From NCBI GenBank assembly GCA_001414485.1, contig LLEY01000008.1, forward strand, positions 496,001-560,000: a DNA stretch of 64,000 nucleotides, given 5' to 3'. Shown piece by piece: positions 35,132-45,754 of this stretch (positions are counted from its first letter, which is position 1; each line of letters begins with the position of its first letter). The notes under the pieces were generated by a model, which worked only from the letters and a program-made list of their open reading frames with translations, made no database searches and had not been told where the DNA came from. This stretch comes from Calycina herbarum. Taxonomy: Eukaryota; Ascomycota; Leotiomycetes; Helotiales; Pezizellaceae. Made by a program: the position numbers and the translations under genes.

Positions 35132-35377
35132 GTATTTTCAAGTTCGCCTGCTCTCACTCTACACTTTGGTCGATGTCGCAAGGCGACTGAAAATGTTGCG
35201 GGTGAGGTTGAATTCTCGCCAATTAACCAACGACATTCACTATCCAGAGCCCATGAAGCCCTAACCCAAATCGGCACTAGTCCTCGAGCTAGCACCCGCC
35301 TTTCCGCTAGCTCCCGCGATACTTCCGTTTTGTTGCACATCGCAAAAATTCTTCGAGAGCCGCCTTTACGGCCTTGA
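35132..35377 (+). other. Orphan coding-like fragment of unknown origin
   Basis: An 81-codon frame without ATG reads like a genuine protein: LTLHFGRCRKATENVAGEVE, then NQRHSLSRAHEALTQIGTSP and TSVLLHIAKILREPPLRP before a TGA. The composition (ordered Arg/Ser/Leu, no low complexity) differs from random frames nearby. I cannot name the family; a relic of a mobile element or a single exon of a lost gene are both possible. A long minus-strand frame (34693-35442) overlaps it and is probably its shadow. Confidence 0.35.
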
Positions 35378-35442
35378 GGCGCATTCTTAATAACTTTGCG
35401 CCCGCAACCTCTAATCCAAAATAACTTCCTTCTCATGGTCAT

Positions 35443-36781
35443 GAGATTTGGGGCTAACTCTCTATTAAAATATCAAGTAGATCTGAGGTTGTGACTTTTT
35501 GGTGGTAGTGCTAACAAATATTTTGAAGTGATTCTGTCAAAGTTTGAAGAGGTAAAAGCAGCGGAGGGTGATATACTAGTGCGATACTAGGGCCGGCAGG
35601 GGTGTTTTAAGGTTATTTTTAGCGTGTGAATGGGGAATTCAGCGTCATTCATAGCATGAGCCACGAGTGAATAAATTGAATGGGGTGGCTAAGCGACAAG
35701 GGGCAGGCAGGGGTGTGGCTGAATTTGGCATTCAACTGGCTTGTGTAAAGTTGGTGTCATTCCCCCGCTGAGCAGGATTTATTTGGATGTATGAAGCAGG
35801 TGCGATTGATTGTGTAGCTGACTTGGTATGGGCAGTGACAAGCGGAATAACCACCTAAATAGGCATTAGCTTAACAAACAGCAAGGTAAGTAGGCGCGGA
35901 AGGTTCTCCGTTGCGAAATTTACAACGGAGGAGAGAGTTGAGAGCTAAAAGAGAAGGAAGAAATAAGGAGAAAAGTAAGAATGTAAGTGAGAAAAGCAAC
36001 TTGACTGCGTCTCCGATGGCTCTAGAAACCTCTCCAGCAAAACAGCAGTTGCAGGTGGAGTGTCAGTGCTTCACTCAAGAACACTAGGTTTGATCAAGCA
36101 AGTGAGCTTCGACCACGGGAAGCATTTAATCGATATGTTTTATCACTGCCATAATCAAATTTACAGGCCAAAGGAGGATAAGAACAGACGATCGTACCGG
36201 AGTCAAACCAAAATTGCCATTTTCAATTAGTCTCATTCAAAGCTTCGGGCCATGCGTAGCCATGAGAAGTGAATCGAAAAAAAAGGGTCTGTGGCCATGA
36301 GAGTTGGGCTTCGTTTGTTGAAATTATTGGCGACAAATGTCAGAAGGTGCCCAATACTAGGTAGTGGGGTGGTTATGCATGATTTACGTGCGATGAGGGT
36401 AGCTATGGAATGGTGTAAAGCTTTTGAAATTTGCAGAAACAGCGAAATTTGCGAGGTGCGTAAAAAAGGAAGACTGCCTCGGTCATCAAGGTTCCACTTC
36501 TGAGATTGGAAAAAGGTGCGATTAGATATCGGTTGTAAAAGAGTTGAGAAGTTGCCATGGGGTACATAAGGGAAGAGAGTGTTTTTTTCTGACATTGTTG
36601 GTGCTAAATGTGTTGAATGAAGTTTGAAGACTTTGTTATCTCGTGCTAGTCCTTGGGTTATCGACGCTGAAACCTCGGAGCCCTCTGTTCCCTTTGCCCA
36701 TTTCAAGTGTTTACGGAGGGCCAGGGATTAATTTTTTGCTCACTTCTTAGGTGGCAGAATGATAGATATTTCGTAGTAATG
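35443..36781. other. Gene-poor accessory region
   Basis: No supported gene. A 157-codon minus-strand frame (36233-36706) has no features that I recognise. The sequence is of ordinary composition until the abrupt TA-rich block at 36782. Confidence 0.4.
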
Positions 36782-37097
36782 AACCCCACGTAAAATAACC
36801 CCCTCTATTCTACTCCGTCCTCTACCTCTAGCGCTATAGCGCCTCCTCACCTGTCCGATATCTCTTGTACGCCTCTTAGGAAGCTCTAATAGAACCCCTT
36901 ATAGGCATACTAGTAGTTACTATTAAAAAGAAGACTAGTATAAAGTATATAACCTAAGACTAAAAACACGATATCTTAATAGCCTAGAGATATAGACTTA
37001 TAGCTTAGTAAAACGTCGAGAAACTTAAGAACTAAGTTAATATATACTAAGTCTATTATACTATTAATAATCTAGATACTTCTAGTACAATAAAGTT
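36782..37097 (+). mobile_element. TA-rich, RIP-like remnant of a repeated element
   Basis: Base composition changes sharply: TA, TAG and CTA steps dominate and CA/TG steps are depleted, the expected result of RIP. One plus-strand frame reads as protein if TAA/TAG are taken as mutated Gln/Trp codons, with stretches such as YKVYNLRLKTRYLNSLE. The element type was not identified. Sequence on both sides is of normal composition. Confidence 0.6.
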
Positions 37098-37586
37098 ATG
37101 CTGCCACTTATTCTGTCCACCGGGAGGGGGTGATTCACCTCACTCCCCAGCCTCGGATAATTAAGCGAAGGACCCACTATTCCACACACAAAACGAATAT
37201 TCTTATACCACTATTAGGCAAAACATGGCAGATCGTACGTCCAATGGATGTTTTAGTGTGGAGCACAAACTAGGCTTTCTGGCCGAAACAAGCCGCAGGT
37301 CTACCTCGAAAGCAGCCGACGGAGAGTCAGCCCAACTTCGGTTGGTGTGTGTTGCAATGCCACTTGTGGCATGAAAACCCGGGGGCCCTCGCATAGTACT
37401 ATCGCAGTCGCTGGGGGTGAGGAATCAGGTTTTGCTGGTTGTGCTTTCTCTTTTAATTTCTTTTAATTTTGGGGACTTTTCAGCGGTCCCATACGACCGG
37501 CATACTATTCACCTGTTAAGCGAAGAGTTGTTTCACCAAATTAACAAACAACATAAATCCTCAACTCGCAGAAGATGAAGAGAGTT
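37098..37586. other. Short intergenic stretch 3' of the ankyrin gene
   Basis: Normal base composition, no gene recognised. It contains the 3' flank of the minus-strand ankyrin-repeat gene. Confidence 0.4.
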
Positions 37587-39629
37587 TCATGTAAAGCTAG
37601 CGGTCATTTCCCATCCCGATTCCGATAACAAATCTAACAAAGCTTCAATATTCTCACCCGTCAGCTCCATGCCATCATCGTCAGATTCATTCATCCCTGA
37701 CAGCTTCGCGAGATCTGCAGCAGAGTTTCCATCGTTCCCTATACAAGTGAGATCTGCCCCCGCTTCCAGCAAAATCTTAATCAACTTCAATTGCTCGGGA
37801 TGCCCAAACCTACAAGCAACCATTAACGGCGTCCAGCCTGAAGCACTGGCAACTACATTGACATCTGCTCCGTGTTCAATGAGAGTTGCAACAGTCTCTC
37901 TATTCCCCCACATGCAAGCTCGATGCAATGCCGTGTCGCCCCAAGCATTGGCTCCGTTGATATGGCTTGCACACCCCGCCTTCAGAAGCATTTTCACTAT
38001 GCCCAAACGTGGATCCCTTGCATGCTTCCCAGCGCAAGCTGCAGTCGTCAATAAATTCTCCTCGTTCAGGGTCACCATATCCAGCGCAGCCCCCTTCTCT
38101 ATTAGTACTTTTGCAATATCCTCATATCCATGAGAAACTACCTCGTGTAAAGCCGTGAATTCCCACTCATTAGCCGCATTGATGTCTGCACCGAAATCCA
38201 AAAGTTTCACGATGAGTTTGACACAATCATCACCGAAAGGATGCAGTTCAGCGACATAATTAAGTGCAGTGCCACCTCTGTAACTTCTTGCCTCAACATC
38301 CGCGCCACGATGAAGAAGAAGGTCAACTATATCCATATGCTCTCGGGAGATTGCATCGAAAAGTGGGCGGCCACGAACACCATCAATAGACTCATCCCCA
38401 TTTGGATCAACACCCTGATCCAAGAGTGCGGAAACAATTCGAATATCGCCCACATCGATGAAATTTCCTAATGCATCACGACCAGCTTCATTGCGATCTT
38501 TGAGTCCGGATCCCACGGTCAGGATCCACTCTATTTCCGATCCTGGAGTTGCAAATGCAAGAGGGATCTTCTCGTTTAAGTCTCCAGCTTCAGTATCTGC
38601 ACCTTTGGCAACAAGAAAGCGTACCGCTTCTGTATGGCGGCCCAGGACCGCAAGATGGAGGGGGGTTTGATCTCGTGCGTTGTCTCCGTTTTTGTTGGCA
38701 CCTTTACGGATAAGGTAAGAAAGAGCTTTCATATCTCCTTTTCGAGAGGCGATATGGAGTGGACTTTCGCCACTTGGAGAAGTGGTGAAAATGGCGTCTG
38801 GTGTCTTGCGAAGGAGATTCTGCATATTGGTGTGATCTCCTTTTTCTACCATTTCGTGGATAGTGTCATTGTTGGTGAGTGTAAGCGTCGAGCTTCTACT
38901 GCGTCCTCTGGGATCTGGAGAAGGAGAACGGGATCGGGCTATGACATCGAGACGGTCGATAATCTCTAACTTATGAGAGACAAGGAGATGGGTGAGGTAT
39001 TCATTTTGATGTCCTATGTCTGCAGAAATGAGATTTCGGCTTTCCTTGATGCTATCAAGAATATCTCGACCTGTTCGATCAAGGCTATCGAAACGGCACT
39101 TTTGGTCTAAATTGTGGCTGTTGAAACGTTGCCTTGCTGTATTAGCATGACTTCGACAGCAGAAAATTGAACACTGGACCTACTTTATGGACACCAAAAT
39201 CCGTGAATCCAATTGTTCTTTGTGAGCAGCTACCCTAGCAGCCAAGCTGTCCAATTTTTTCTTATTTCTCAAATATTTTAATGCATACTCCACACTGGCC
39301 AACTTCCCTGAATCCCCTTCTTTCATTTTCAGCGAAGCGAGGCGATCTAGTAACTCCTTTCCAATTTCATTGCAACTACAGCATAGCTGCCGAATGGCGA
39401 GATCATGATGATCGATCACATTGCTGTCGTCAATCTGGAGTGGGATATATGCAAGTTGCGCATTCATCTTTTGTAGATCTTCAGTGAGCCTTAACAATTC
39501 TGCGTGTTCAAGAACTACGCCATCTGCGCTCGCATATACTTCTTTTGCCGTGGTAACGAGTCGAAGGGTGGTGTCGACAATTTGAACTACAGCAGCGGCA
39601 GCCCCGAGTATGGTCAGCGGATCAGCCAT
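37587..39629 (-). CDS. Fungal_N domain plus ankyrin-repeat protein (NLR-like architecture without a nucleotide-binding domain)
   Basis: Exons 39629-39184 and 39132-37587 give 663 codons. Residues 1 to about 150 match the N-terminal domain seen on many fungal STAND/NLR proteins (MADPLTILGAAAAVVQIVDT, TAKEVYASADGVVLEHAELL). A charged linker with an SR-rich patch follows (ARSRSPSPDPRGRSRSS), then about ten ankyrin repeats from about residue 260 to 645 (SPLHIASRKGDMKALSYLI; TPLHLAVLGRHTEAVRFLV; TALHRACMWGNRETVATLIE). No NACHT or NB-ARC P-loop is visible between the two parts. Ankyrin proteins of this kind bind other proteins; a role in self/non-self recognition is an inference from the N-terminal domain. 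The in-frame acceptor of the intron is AAG (39133), four bases after a CAG that would break the frame. The gene borders the transposon-rich block. Confidence 0.85.
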
Positions 39630-40746
39630 GGTTTCAGAGGTAACATCACTGAAAACAATGAATAAAGGGTGTAAAAGAAGAGACACTATGGCGATGAAAA
39701 GTGGCATCCAAGTTAAATATCCTAGAAGTTGACTGCAGACTGTAGGGACTTTTTAGCTGCCTGCGCAGTGCGATTACCGATCGTAAGTGTAAGCTGCATG
39801 TACGAATAGCATGGGTTAGTAGGCTCTACAGGGGCGGAAAACACGCCTAGGATCTCTTCCTTCAAAAGACCATGAAAAACTTGAAAACAAGTCGAAAATG
39901 CCTCAATCAAACTTGACGATATCCTGTTCTAGTAACAATTCGATTTTCAGCTTTCATTCTGGATTATTTTGGTATTTTTCTGAACTCTTTTAGACATGCT
40001 GTTAGTGTTTTGGTGGGTGCGGCGCAGTGAACAATGGATTTTTGCGTCCCCGTAGCTGCCGGCTACAGGGTGGGGTAAGCCTATCGACCTAATAGAGACC
40101 CGGGCTTCAGACTCATACATGTAGGGAATCAATTCCACATCCGATTGTGAAATTCCAGTTGCAAATGCACGGGTTGACTGAATATTCCACTTGAGACCGT
40201 ACCTAATTCTAACACCAAGCTGTAAAGCAGAGCCTAAGGTCCGCGAGAACTCTACAAATACGACTTCGTCTCAGTACACGACCAGAATAAACGTTGAAGT
40301 AAAATGGAACCTTCCCTGAAAAATGGACATTTTGAATTATGCTAGAAGTTAATCTTTGGTCTCATCTGTATCCCTAATTTTAGGCGCTATTTCCGCTTGT
40401 GTACTTGGAGATTGTGTACTTGGGTATATCGCTTTATATTTCAACTGAACAGATCCCAACTCCAGTCGCTCGCTGAGGTTCCTCTGGAAAACACGTACAC
40501 TACGAGGCGAGCGTCCTTTTCTATGCAGTTCTTCTATAAGCATCAGAAGCATAAAAAAAGCTGTCTTTTTTCTTGCGATAAAACTAATTGATAAAACTGA
40601 TTGATAAAGCAAGAACAATTTCGCGAATTCGAACTCCAATGAGTCCTGATTGGAGACGTCGGGGCATTTTACGAAATTACTGATACACCATGTACTTCTC
40701 TACTAATGGCTTTAGCTCCATTCAAATCCACCTACTAATAATATCT
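39630..40746. other. Upstream region of the ankyrin gene
   Basis: Presumed promoter of the minus-strand ankyrin-repeat gene and further intergenic DNA. A 96-codon minus-strand frame at 40349-40639 has no recognisable motif. No RNA gene seen. Confidence 0.4.
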
Positions 40747-41265
40747 ATGGGTGTTTCAAAGCGTGAAAAGCGTCGGTGTTGCACGTTATCGGAGTCTTTG
40801 AATCGTGCTCGTTTCAGCGATGTAAGTTGCTTCTCCTCAAAATCTCAACTTTTTCTTAACAAAGTTAACAAGCCGTCAGGAATACGGGATGCCAATTTCA
40901 GAGGGGAAGTAGAATATTTGGAAATCCGTAAAGATAAAGTGTCTTCGTATAATTGGCTTGGTAGAGAGTAAACGTACAGAAGCAGATGGGCTTTGGATTG
41001 ACCACTTTTTACAAGCCCACGGAAAACCGCGACCAGATTTTCATGTACGTACCACTTTCGAATCTATTATCTGCATATCTATCCACCTTCTTTCATTCTC
41101 CTCACTTTCTTCTACGACCTCATCTACTCTAACAACTTCACCTAGACCAACCACCGTTGTTACCCCAGAAACTCAACGAGAATCGAAAGACTTCTTCCGA
41201 ACCTTCTCGACCAAGTTAAGGTGCTATCTGAGATTCGCGGTCAATTGCTGAAAGTATTACACTAA
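40747..41265 (+). CDS. Small uncharacterised protein, four-exon model
   Basis: Exons 40747-40821, 40873-40927, 40980-41044 and 41146-41265 give 104 codons. The introns are GTAAGT...ACAAG, GTAAAG...TACAG and GTACGT...CCTAG, the last with a CTAAC branch site. Unspliced, the frame breaks near 40965; with the 52-base intron 2 it is continuous. The product starts basic (MGVSKREKRRCC), has GLWIDHFLQAHGKPRPDFH in the middle and an amphipathic leucine-rich end (RIERLLPNLLDQVKVLSEIR). No family was recognised. Support is the agreement of three intron phases with an otherwise broken reading. Confidence 0.4.
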
Positions 41266-43478
41266 AAGTTTCGAGTAATGAAAGGGCTTTCTAACCGAAA
41301 ATAGAGCTGAGGAGTTTTTGGCTTGATTGTCAGAGAAATGAGATCCAAGAATTTGCAAAACACAAGAGCCCCATCAAACATTGCACCAAATTGTCATACC
41401 GATAAAATTGTGGGCCTTGTACATTGTAAAGTCTACAAGTAGTAGAATAGCCGCTTGGTAGTAGAATATTCATTGATGCGTGCATTTAAAAACATTTAAC
41501 TATGAGTGGAAGTAAAACTTGCAGCTTGTTTCCTCTTTTCTGCTCCCAAGTTCTGCCCCTCCATGATTTCTCTACTTTTGTCCTTACGGAAAAAGGTTTG
41601 ACGAATTTACAACTTCGCTTGTCACTTCCGTCCTTGAGAGCGGAGGCTTGCTTCTGCCGAATACTTCCGTAAAATCACGAAGGTAAAGACCCTTGAACTA
41701 GTAGGCTATTCCATCGTGACTTCGACTTGTTCGATTTCAAAACAAGTCTTCCGCTTGAGAATTCACATTGCCACCTTGGGTCTTACACAAAACAAACATC
41801 AAGGCTTCCTTCCAAGAGCCAAGTCCTATCACGGTGCATTGCCCCGTTACAATCTTTAGAATGCGACCACCGACTTCGAGAGGACCTTACGAAATCATAA
41901 GTACTACTTGAGGGTGTGCGAGAAAATCTGACATATGTTGCTAGTCAGGGCAATAGGAAGTAGTTTCCAAACAAAGCATAAGAACCAAAAGTCGCCCAGG
42001 TATCTAGTACGAATATACGTTCATGATATCCGTCGCAAATGCTGTTTTGATAGTAGCGCAATCAATACATCGCATGTATGCAATGGATCCAGTCCAAGGT
42101 ACTTTGAGGCCCAACTACAAGACATCCGAAACCAAAAAGGTATGCCAAAGGAACCCTCTTACTTTTGTATCTCTGTGAACCAAGTTTGGTATACCTGTGT
42201 GTTGCGGTTGTATTCACTCACATAATTTGCCGCCGCTTCTCCAAAGCCCCCTCAGCTGTTTCTTCCAACGTCCACAATAGGTGAATTGGCAAAACTCTGG
42301 AGACTCCAACCAACCATTCCTCACCCAAGCCCCACAAAGCCTTCTCCCCTTCATAGCACCAATTAGCAATATTTACCTCCGTCAATTCAACAAACAACAT
42401 CGGGTTGAATTGGCGGAACGGTAACATTCACGGCGGAGAACTATGCGATAGTTCAAAATAATACAAAAAAAAATTCATTCTTCTATCAGGCATCTTTGAA
42501 GCCACTCAAGACTCGTACCAGGCAACTTCGTTTCATAAATAAGACCAAGACTTGTAACAGGCAAATTAGTTAATCAATAAGACCAAGGACTTGTACCCAT
42601 AGCGGATTAAGAATAAAAAGAAAAAATCAAAGCGACTCGGAGGGATGTGGTCCCGACTAAGAGTACTATCGACATAGTGCTGGCCTATCGAGAGCGTAAT
42701 AAAACCAACCAGAAATGGAAGAGTTTTCCCCAAGTGGCTCGCAAGAGTCGTGCGACCCTTCGTGGTCGTAGGTTTTTTGTCTTTTTGGTTGGTATTTGGG
42801 TGCGAGAGAGATGGGGGGTGGGCAAGGAAGAGTTGTAATATGGGCTTGAACCTGGTGAATGCTAGGACGGGTTGTGTAAGAATTTGAGATCAAAATGACT
42901 TCCTGTCTTAGATTTAAGACATTCAGGTCGAATTCTTTTGCACCCTTTTCCCTAGTCATCTCAAGTACACTTGGATTTCTTCTCTCAGCAGATGCGAGGG
43001 AGCTTTCAACGACTTGGTAGACCAGGATTTCTCTGATAGGTAGGAATTGATAAACCCCAAGTACAATCACTCGACGGCTCATCAAAACTAACAAGAACCG
43101 AGCGTGTTCAAAACCGAGGGTTTGAAAAGCGATTGAAACCAGACTGTTGGGCTTTTGACAACATTTGCAACAACGAAGGCTTTGAGCTTCGTTTGCGCTC
43201 ATCTCGATGTCTTCTTGCTGCTTGGGGTAAACCGTGAGTAACTGTGCCGATACCTGATCTGCAAACAAACGATGGGCTTGAAAATGGATTCACGTGTAGA
43301 AAAGCATACACTTGATAGTAGCCTTCCTTCTTTTAATTTTTTGGAAAGGAGATTGAGGAAGCGCCATCGTCAAAAAGCGAGGGAGTGCACCTCAGAAAAG
43401 TGGGACAAGTCTCGTTTCGCTTCAACCCGCCGTGCAGCGATCCTCAACTTTCCTCATCATCAGCCTCGTGTCCTCAAC
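41266..43478. other. Intergenic region and alg14 promoter
   Basis: No gene is supported. A 200-codon minus-strand frame at 42666-43268 has no motif and overlaps what should be the alg14 promoter. A 96-codon plus-strand frame (41935-42225) is equally featureless. Confidence 0.4.
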
Positions 43479-44338
43479 ATGGCATATCTCTCAGCCTTGC
43501 GGCTGATCGTGGCAGCGACTTTGATAGTGGCCACCACTACATTCGTAAGAGGATTCTGACGAGTTTGTTCGTTGCTTGGCGCTGATTTTTCTAGCTCCGA
43601 ATCCTCTACATCCTGCCCTCCCCCCGGAAATCACACCAAAAACCCCATGCAAAGAGCCGCCGAAATGGCTCAAGTCACGAGGGACCAGGAAGACATATGG
43701 TCATCGTTCTGGGCTCCGGTGGACATACAGCAGAAATGATGTCGCTGATGCGGAATGTCGATCCCAGAAAATACAAACACCGTACCTACATCGTCTCCTC
43801 TGGGGACGGGTTTTCCACCAGCAAGGCTTTTGATATCGAGAAACGGATTCAGACCAACCATGGCGAATCCCCATCCAAAGTCACGAACGCGGGAGAATTC
43901 AATGCAGTCACTGGGATTTGGGATGTGAAGTTGGTGCCGAGAGCCAGAAAAATTCATCAGCCTTTGTATACGACTCCCTTTTCGGCGTTGTGGTGTTTAC
44001 TCAGTTGTTTCCAGACCTTGTATGAGATTGCGAGAGACTCGCGGGTGACGGATGGGCAATTTCCGGATGCTATTATCACGAATGGTCCAGCAACTGCTGT
44101 CATTTTTATACTGGCGGCTACAATCCTGAAATTCCTCGCTGTGGCGCCACTTTGGACCATGAAAGTTATATATGTCGAAAGCTGGGCTAGGGTAAAGACT
44201 TTGAGTTTGAGTGGCAAGATTTTGTTGAAGGCGGGGATATGTGAGAGGTTTATTGTACAATGGGAGTCGTTAGCACTGGCTATCAATGGACATGCTGGAA
44301 GGAAGAAGGTTGAGTGGGAAGGATTTCTGGTCGAATAG
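43479..44338 (+). CDS. alg14: UDP-N-acetylglucosamine transferase subunit Alg14
   Basis: Exons 43479-43544 and 43595-44338 join in phase 0 across a 50-base intron (GTAAGA...CTAG) to give 269 codons. The N-terminal membrane anchor is split by the intron (LIVAATLIVATTTF before it, LRILYIL after). The family signature follows: VIVLGSGGHTAEM near residue 58, then DAIITNGPATAVIFILAA and KVIYVESWARVKTLSLSG. Alg14 anchors the catalytic subunit Alg13 to the cytosolic face of the ER, and together they add the second GlcNAc to dolichol-linked GlcNAc in N-glycan synthesis. A basic loop (about residues 31-55) separates anchor and domain. The gene converges on mS23, with 274 bases between stops. Confidence 0.93.
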
Positions 44339-44612
44339 AGATACTATGTATTCCTTGCTTGTTTGCTCTTTTTGGCTGTATATCTGCTAGATTTGCCAGA
44401 TCATCAACTACGCATACTGAATCAAGACAAATTCCAAATCATTACTACCAAAAACTTACTTTTTTGGGCATGGCTAGATTTCGTGGGCAATCTCATTATG
44501 CTTCTGGTAGCCCAAGGGCTTCGATTTTCCAAGCCAACCGAGCAATTTTTCAACTGTGAATACAATTCCTTCATATTTTACACCCATCCATATTCTACAA
44601 GCAATATTTATC

Positions 44613-45382
44613 CTACACCGCTGCTGGCGCAGCCTCAGCCACCGAGGAATCTTCTACTGGGGCCAACTCTTCCTCAAGCTCTGGCAGAGTTGTGTACGCT
44701 GCATCTCGCATCCTGTCGGCCGCCTCAACATTCGTCTTTGCCCACTCCATCCAGGAGTCATATGTCTTGTCTTCCAATTCCATTCCAACCTCCAAAACAC
44801 TTTTCCCAAAATACGCTCCTACCCATGTTGCTTCTTCTTTTGCAACCCGACGCTCGACTTCTTCCTGGTGTCGTAAAGAGTAGAATTCTTTCCGTGCTTT
44901 ATCGTATGCTTTGGATGGAGACATTTTTCGCTCGTTGATAAGCCATAATTGTCTTTGAACAACACTATAGCCCGTTAGCCCCGGCCCCTCTAGTTGAACC
45001 ATTTCTCCTACCTCTCGCCTGATAATGGCATTCCGGGTTGTTCAATTCTCGACCAATTGCATCTCTGGCCGTCCTTTCCATCATCCTCCAGTAGCACCTT
45101 TGGCCTGGCCAATTCCCAGGGGTGATCGTGAAAGAATTGTTGTCGCAATGGGTCCTCCTGATATACAATCTTTTGTGGCTTGAACATCTTGCTCGGTTTC
45201 CGGCACTTGGAGCCACCCTTCTCTCTTCGATGGTTCACAGGTTGTGTTCGTGTGAGGATCTCTCCGGGAGGAATTGACCCAATGGTCTCGTACCATGCTG
45301 GTGGTTGATGTATGCTCTTGGTCTCGAGGAGGGCCGATGCCATTTGGTAGACCCGCGCGGGTTTTAAATTGCGGACTCCCAT
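44613..45382 (-). CDS. rsm25: Mitochondrial small ribosomal subunit protein mS23 (Rsm25 family)
   Basis: Exons 45382-45012 and 44964-44613 join across a 47-base intron (GTAGGA...TATAG, GCTAAC branch) to give 240 codons, the usual size. Recognisable family segments are LKPARVYQMASALLETKSIH, PPAWYETIGSIPPGEILTRT, WSRIEQPGMPLSGESVVQRQ and AYDKARKEFYSLRHQEEVER. The protein belongs to the mitochondrial 37S ribosomal subunit and should be imported into mitochondria. It is transcribed divergently from the PPR gene at 45755 and converges on alg14. An upstream in-frame non-ATG extension was not used; the ATG at 45382 precedes the conserved start. Confidence 0.9.
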
Positions 45383-45754
45383 GATTGATGGATCCGAATT
45401 GCGGCTGCAGATTTCTGTCAACTATGAATCTTCAAGAGAAGGCGAAGGGTCACGTACAGTCGTCAATAATGTTGCGCTCTTTCGAAATCAACTTCCCTGG
45501 GTGCTACTCAACTGTCAGAATTTCGACAGGGGTCTCGCGGATTAACTTTCGGCCGCCCTCTGTAAAATCACTTGGCGGGAATACTGGTACCTCAAGATAT
45601 TTCAGCACCAGCACCTCAATTTCAAGAGCATTGCGCCTCCGCCCCCATAACAATCATTATCAGAAGAGGAAGAGGGCAAAACAAAATTACTGGGATACTT
45701 GCACCAATGCTTACACGGCAACGGTGACAAAAAGTTCACAATGTTAGGAAGCTC
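45383..45754. promoter_or_regulatory. Bidirectional promoter shared by mS23 and the PPR gene
   Basis: Only 372 bases separate the two start codons, which point away from each other. Both products are mitochondrial, so co-regulation is plausible. No specific factor site was recognised. A short upstream ATG at 45741 precedes the PPR start. Confidence 0.5.

Noticed and set aside
34693..35442. 249-codon minus-strand frame as a real gene
   Set aside because: Its downstream end runs through a decayed Ima1 copy in the wrong frame and a more protein-like plus-strand frame overlaps it; no motif or splice support.
40940..40980. Apparent frameshift near 40965 in the small gene at 40747
   Set aside because: An in-frame 52-base intron (40928-40979) explains it and makes the total coding length a multiple of three.
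42666..43268. 200-codon minus-strand frame upstream of alg14
   Set aside because: No recognisable domain, overlaps the expected alg14 promoter, and no introns or conserved start context; likely chance.
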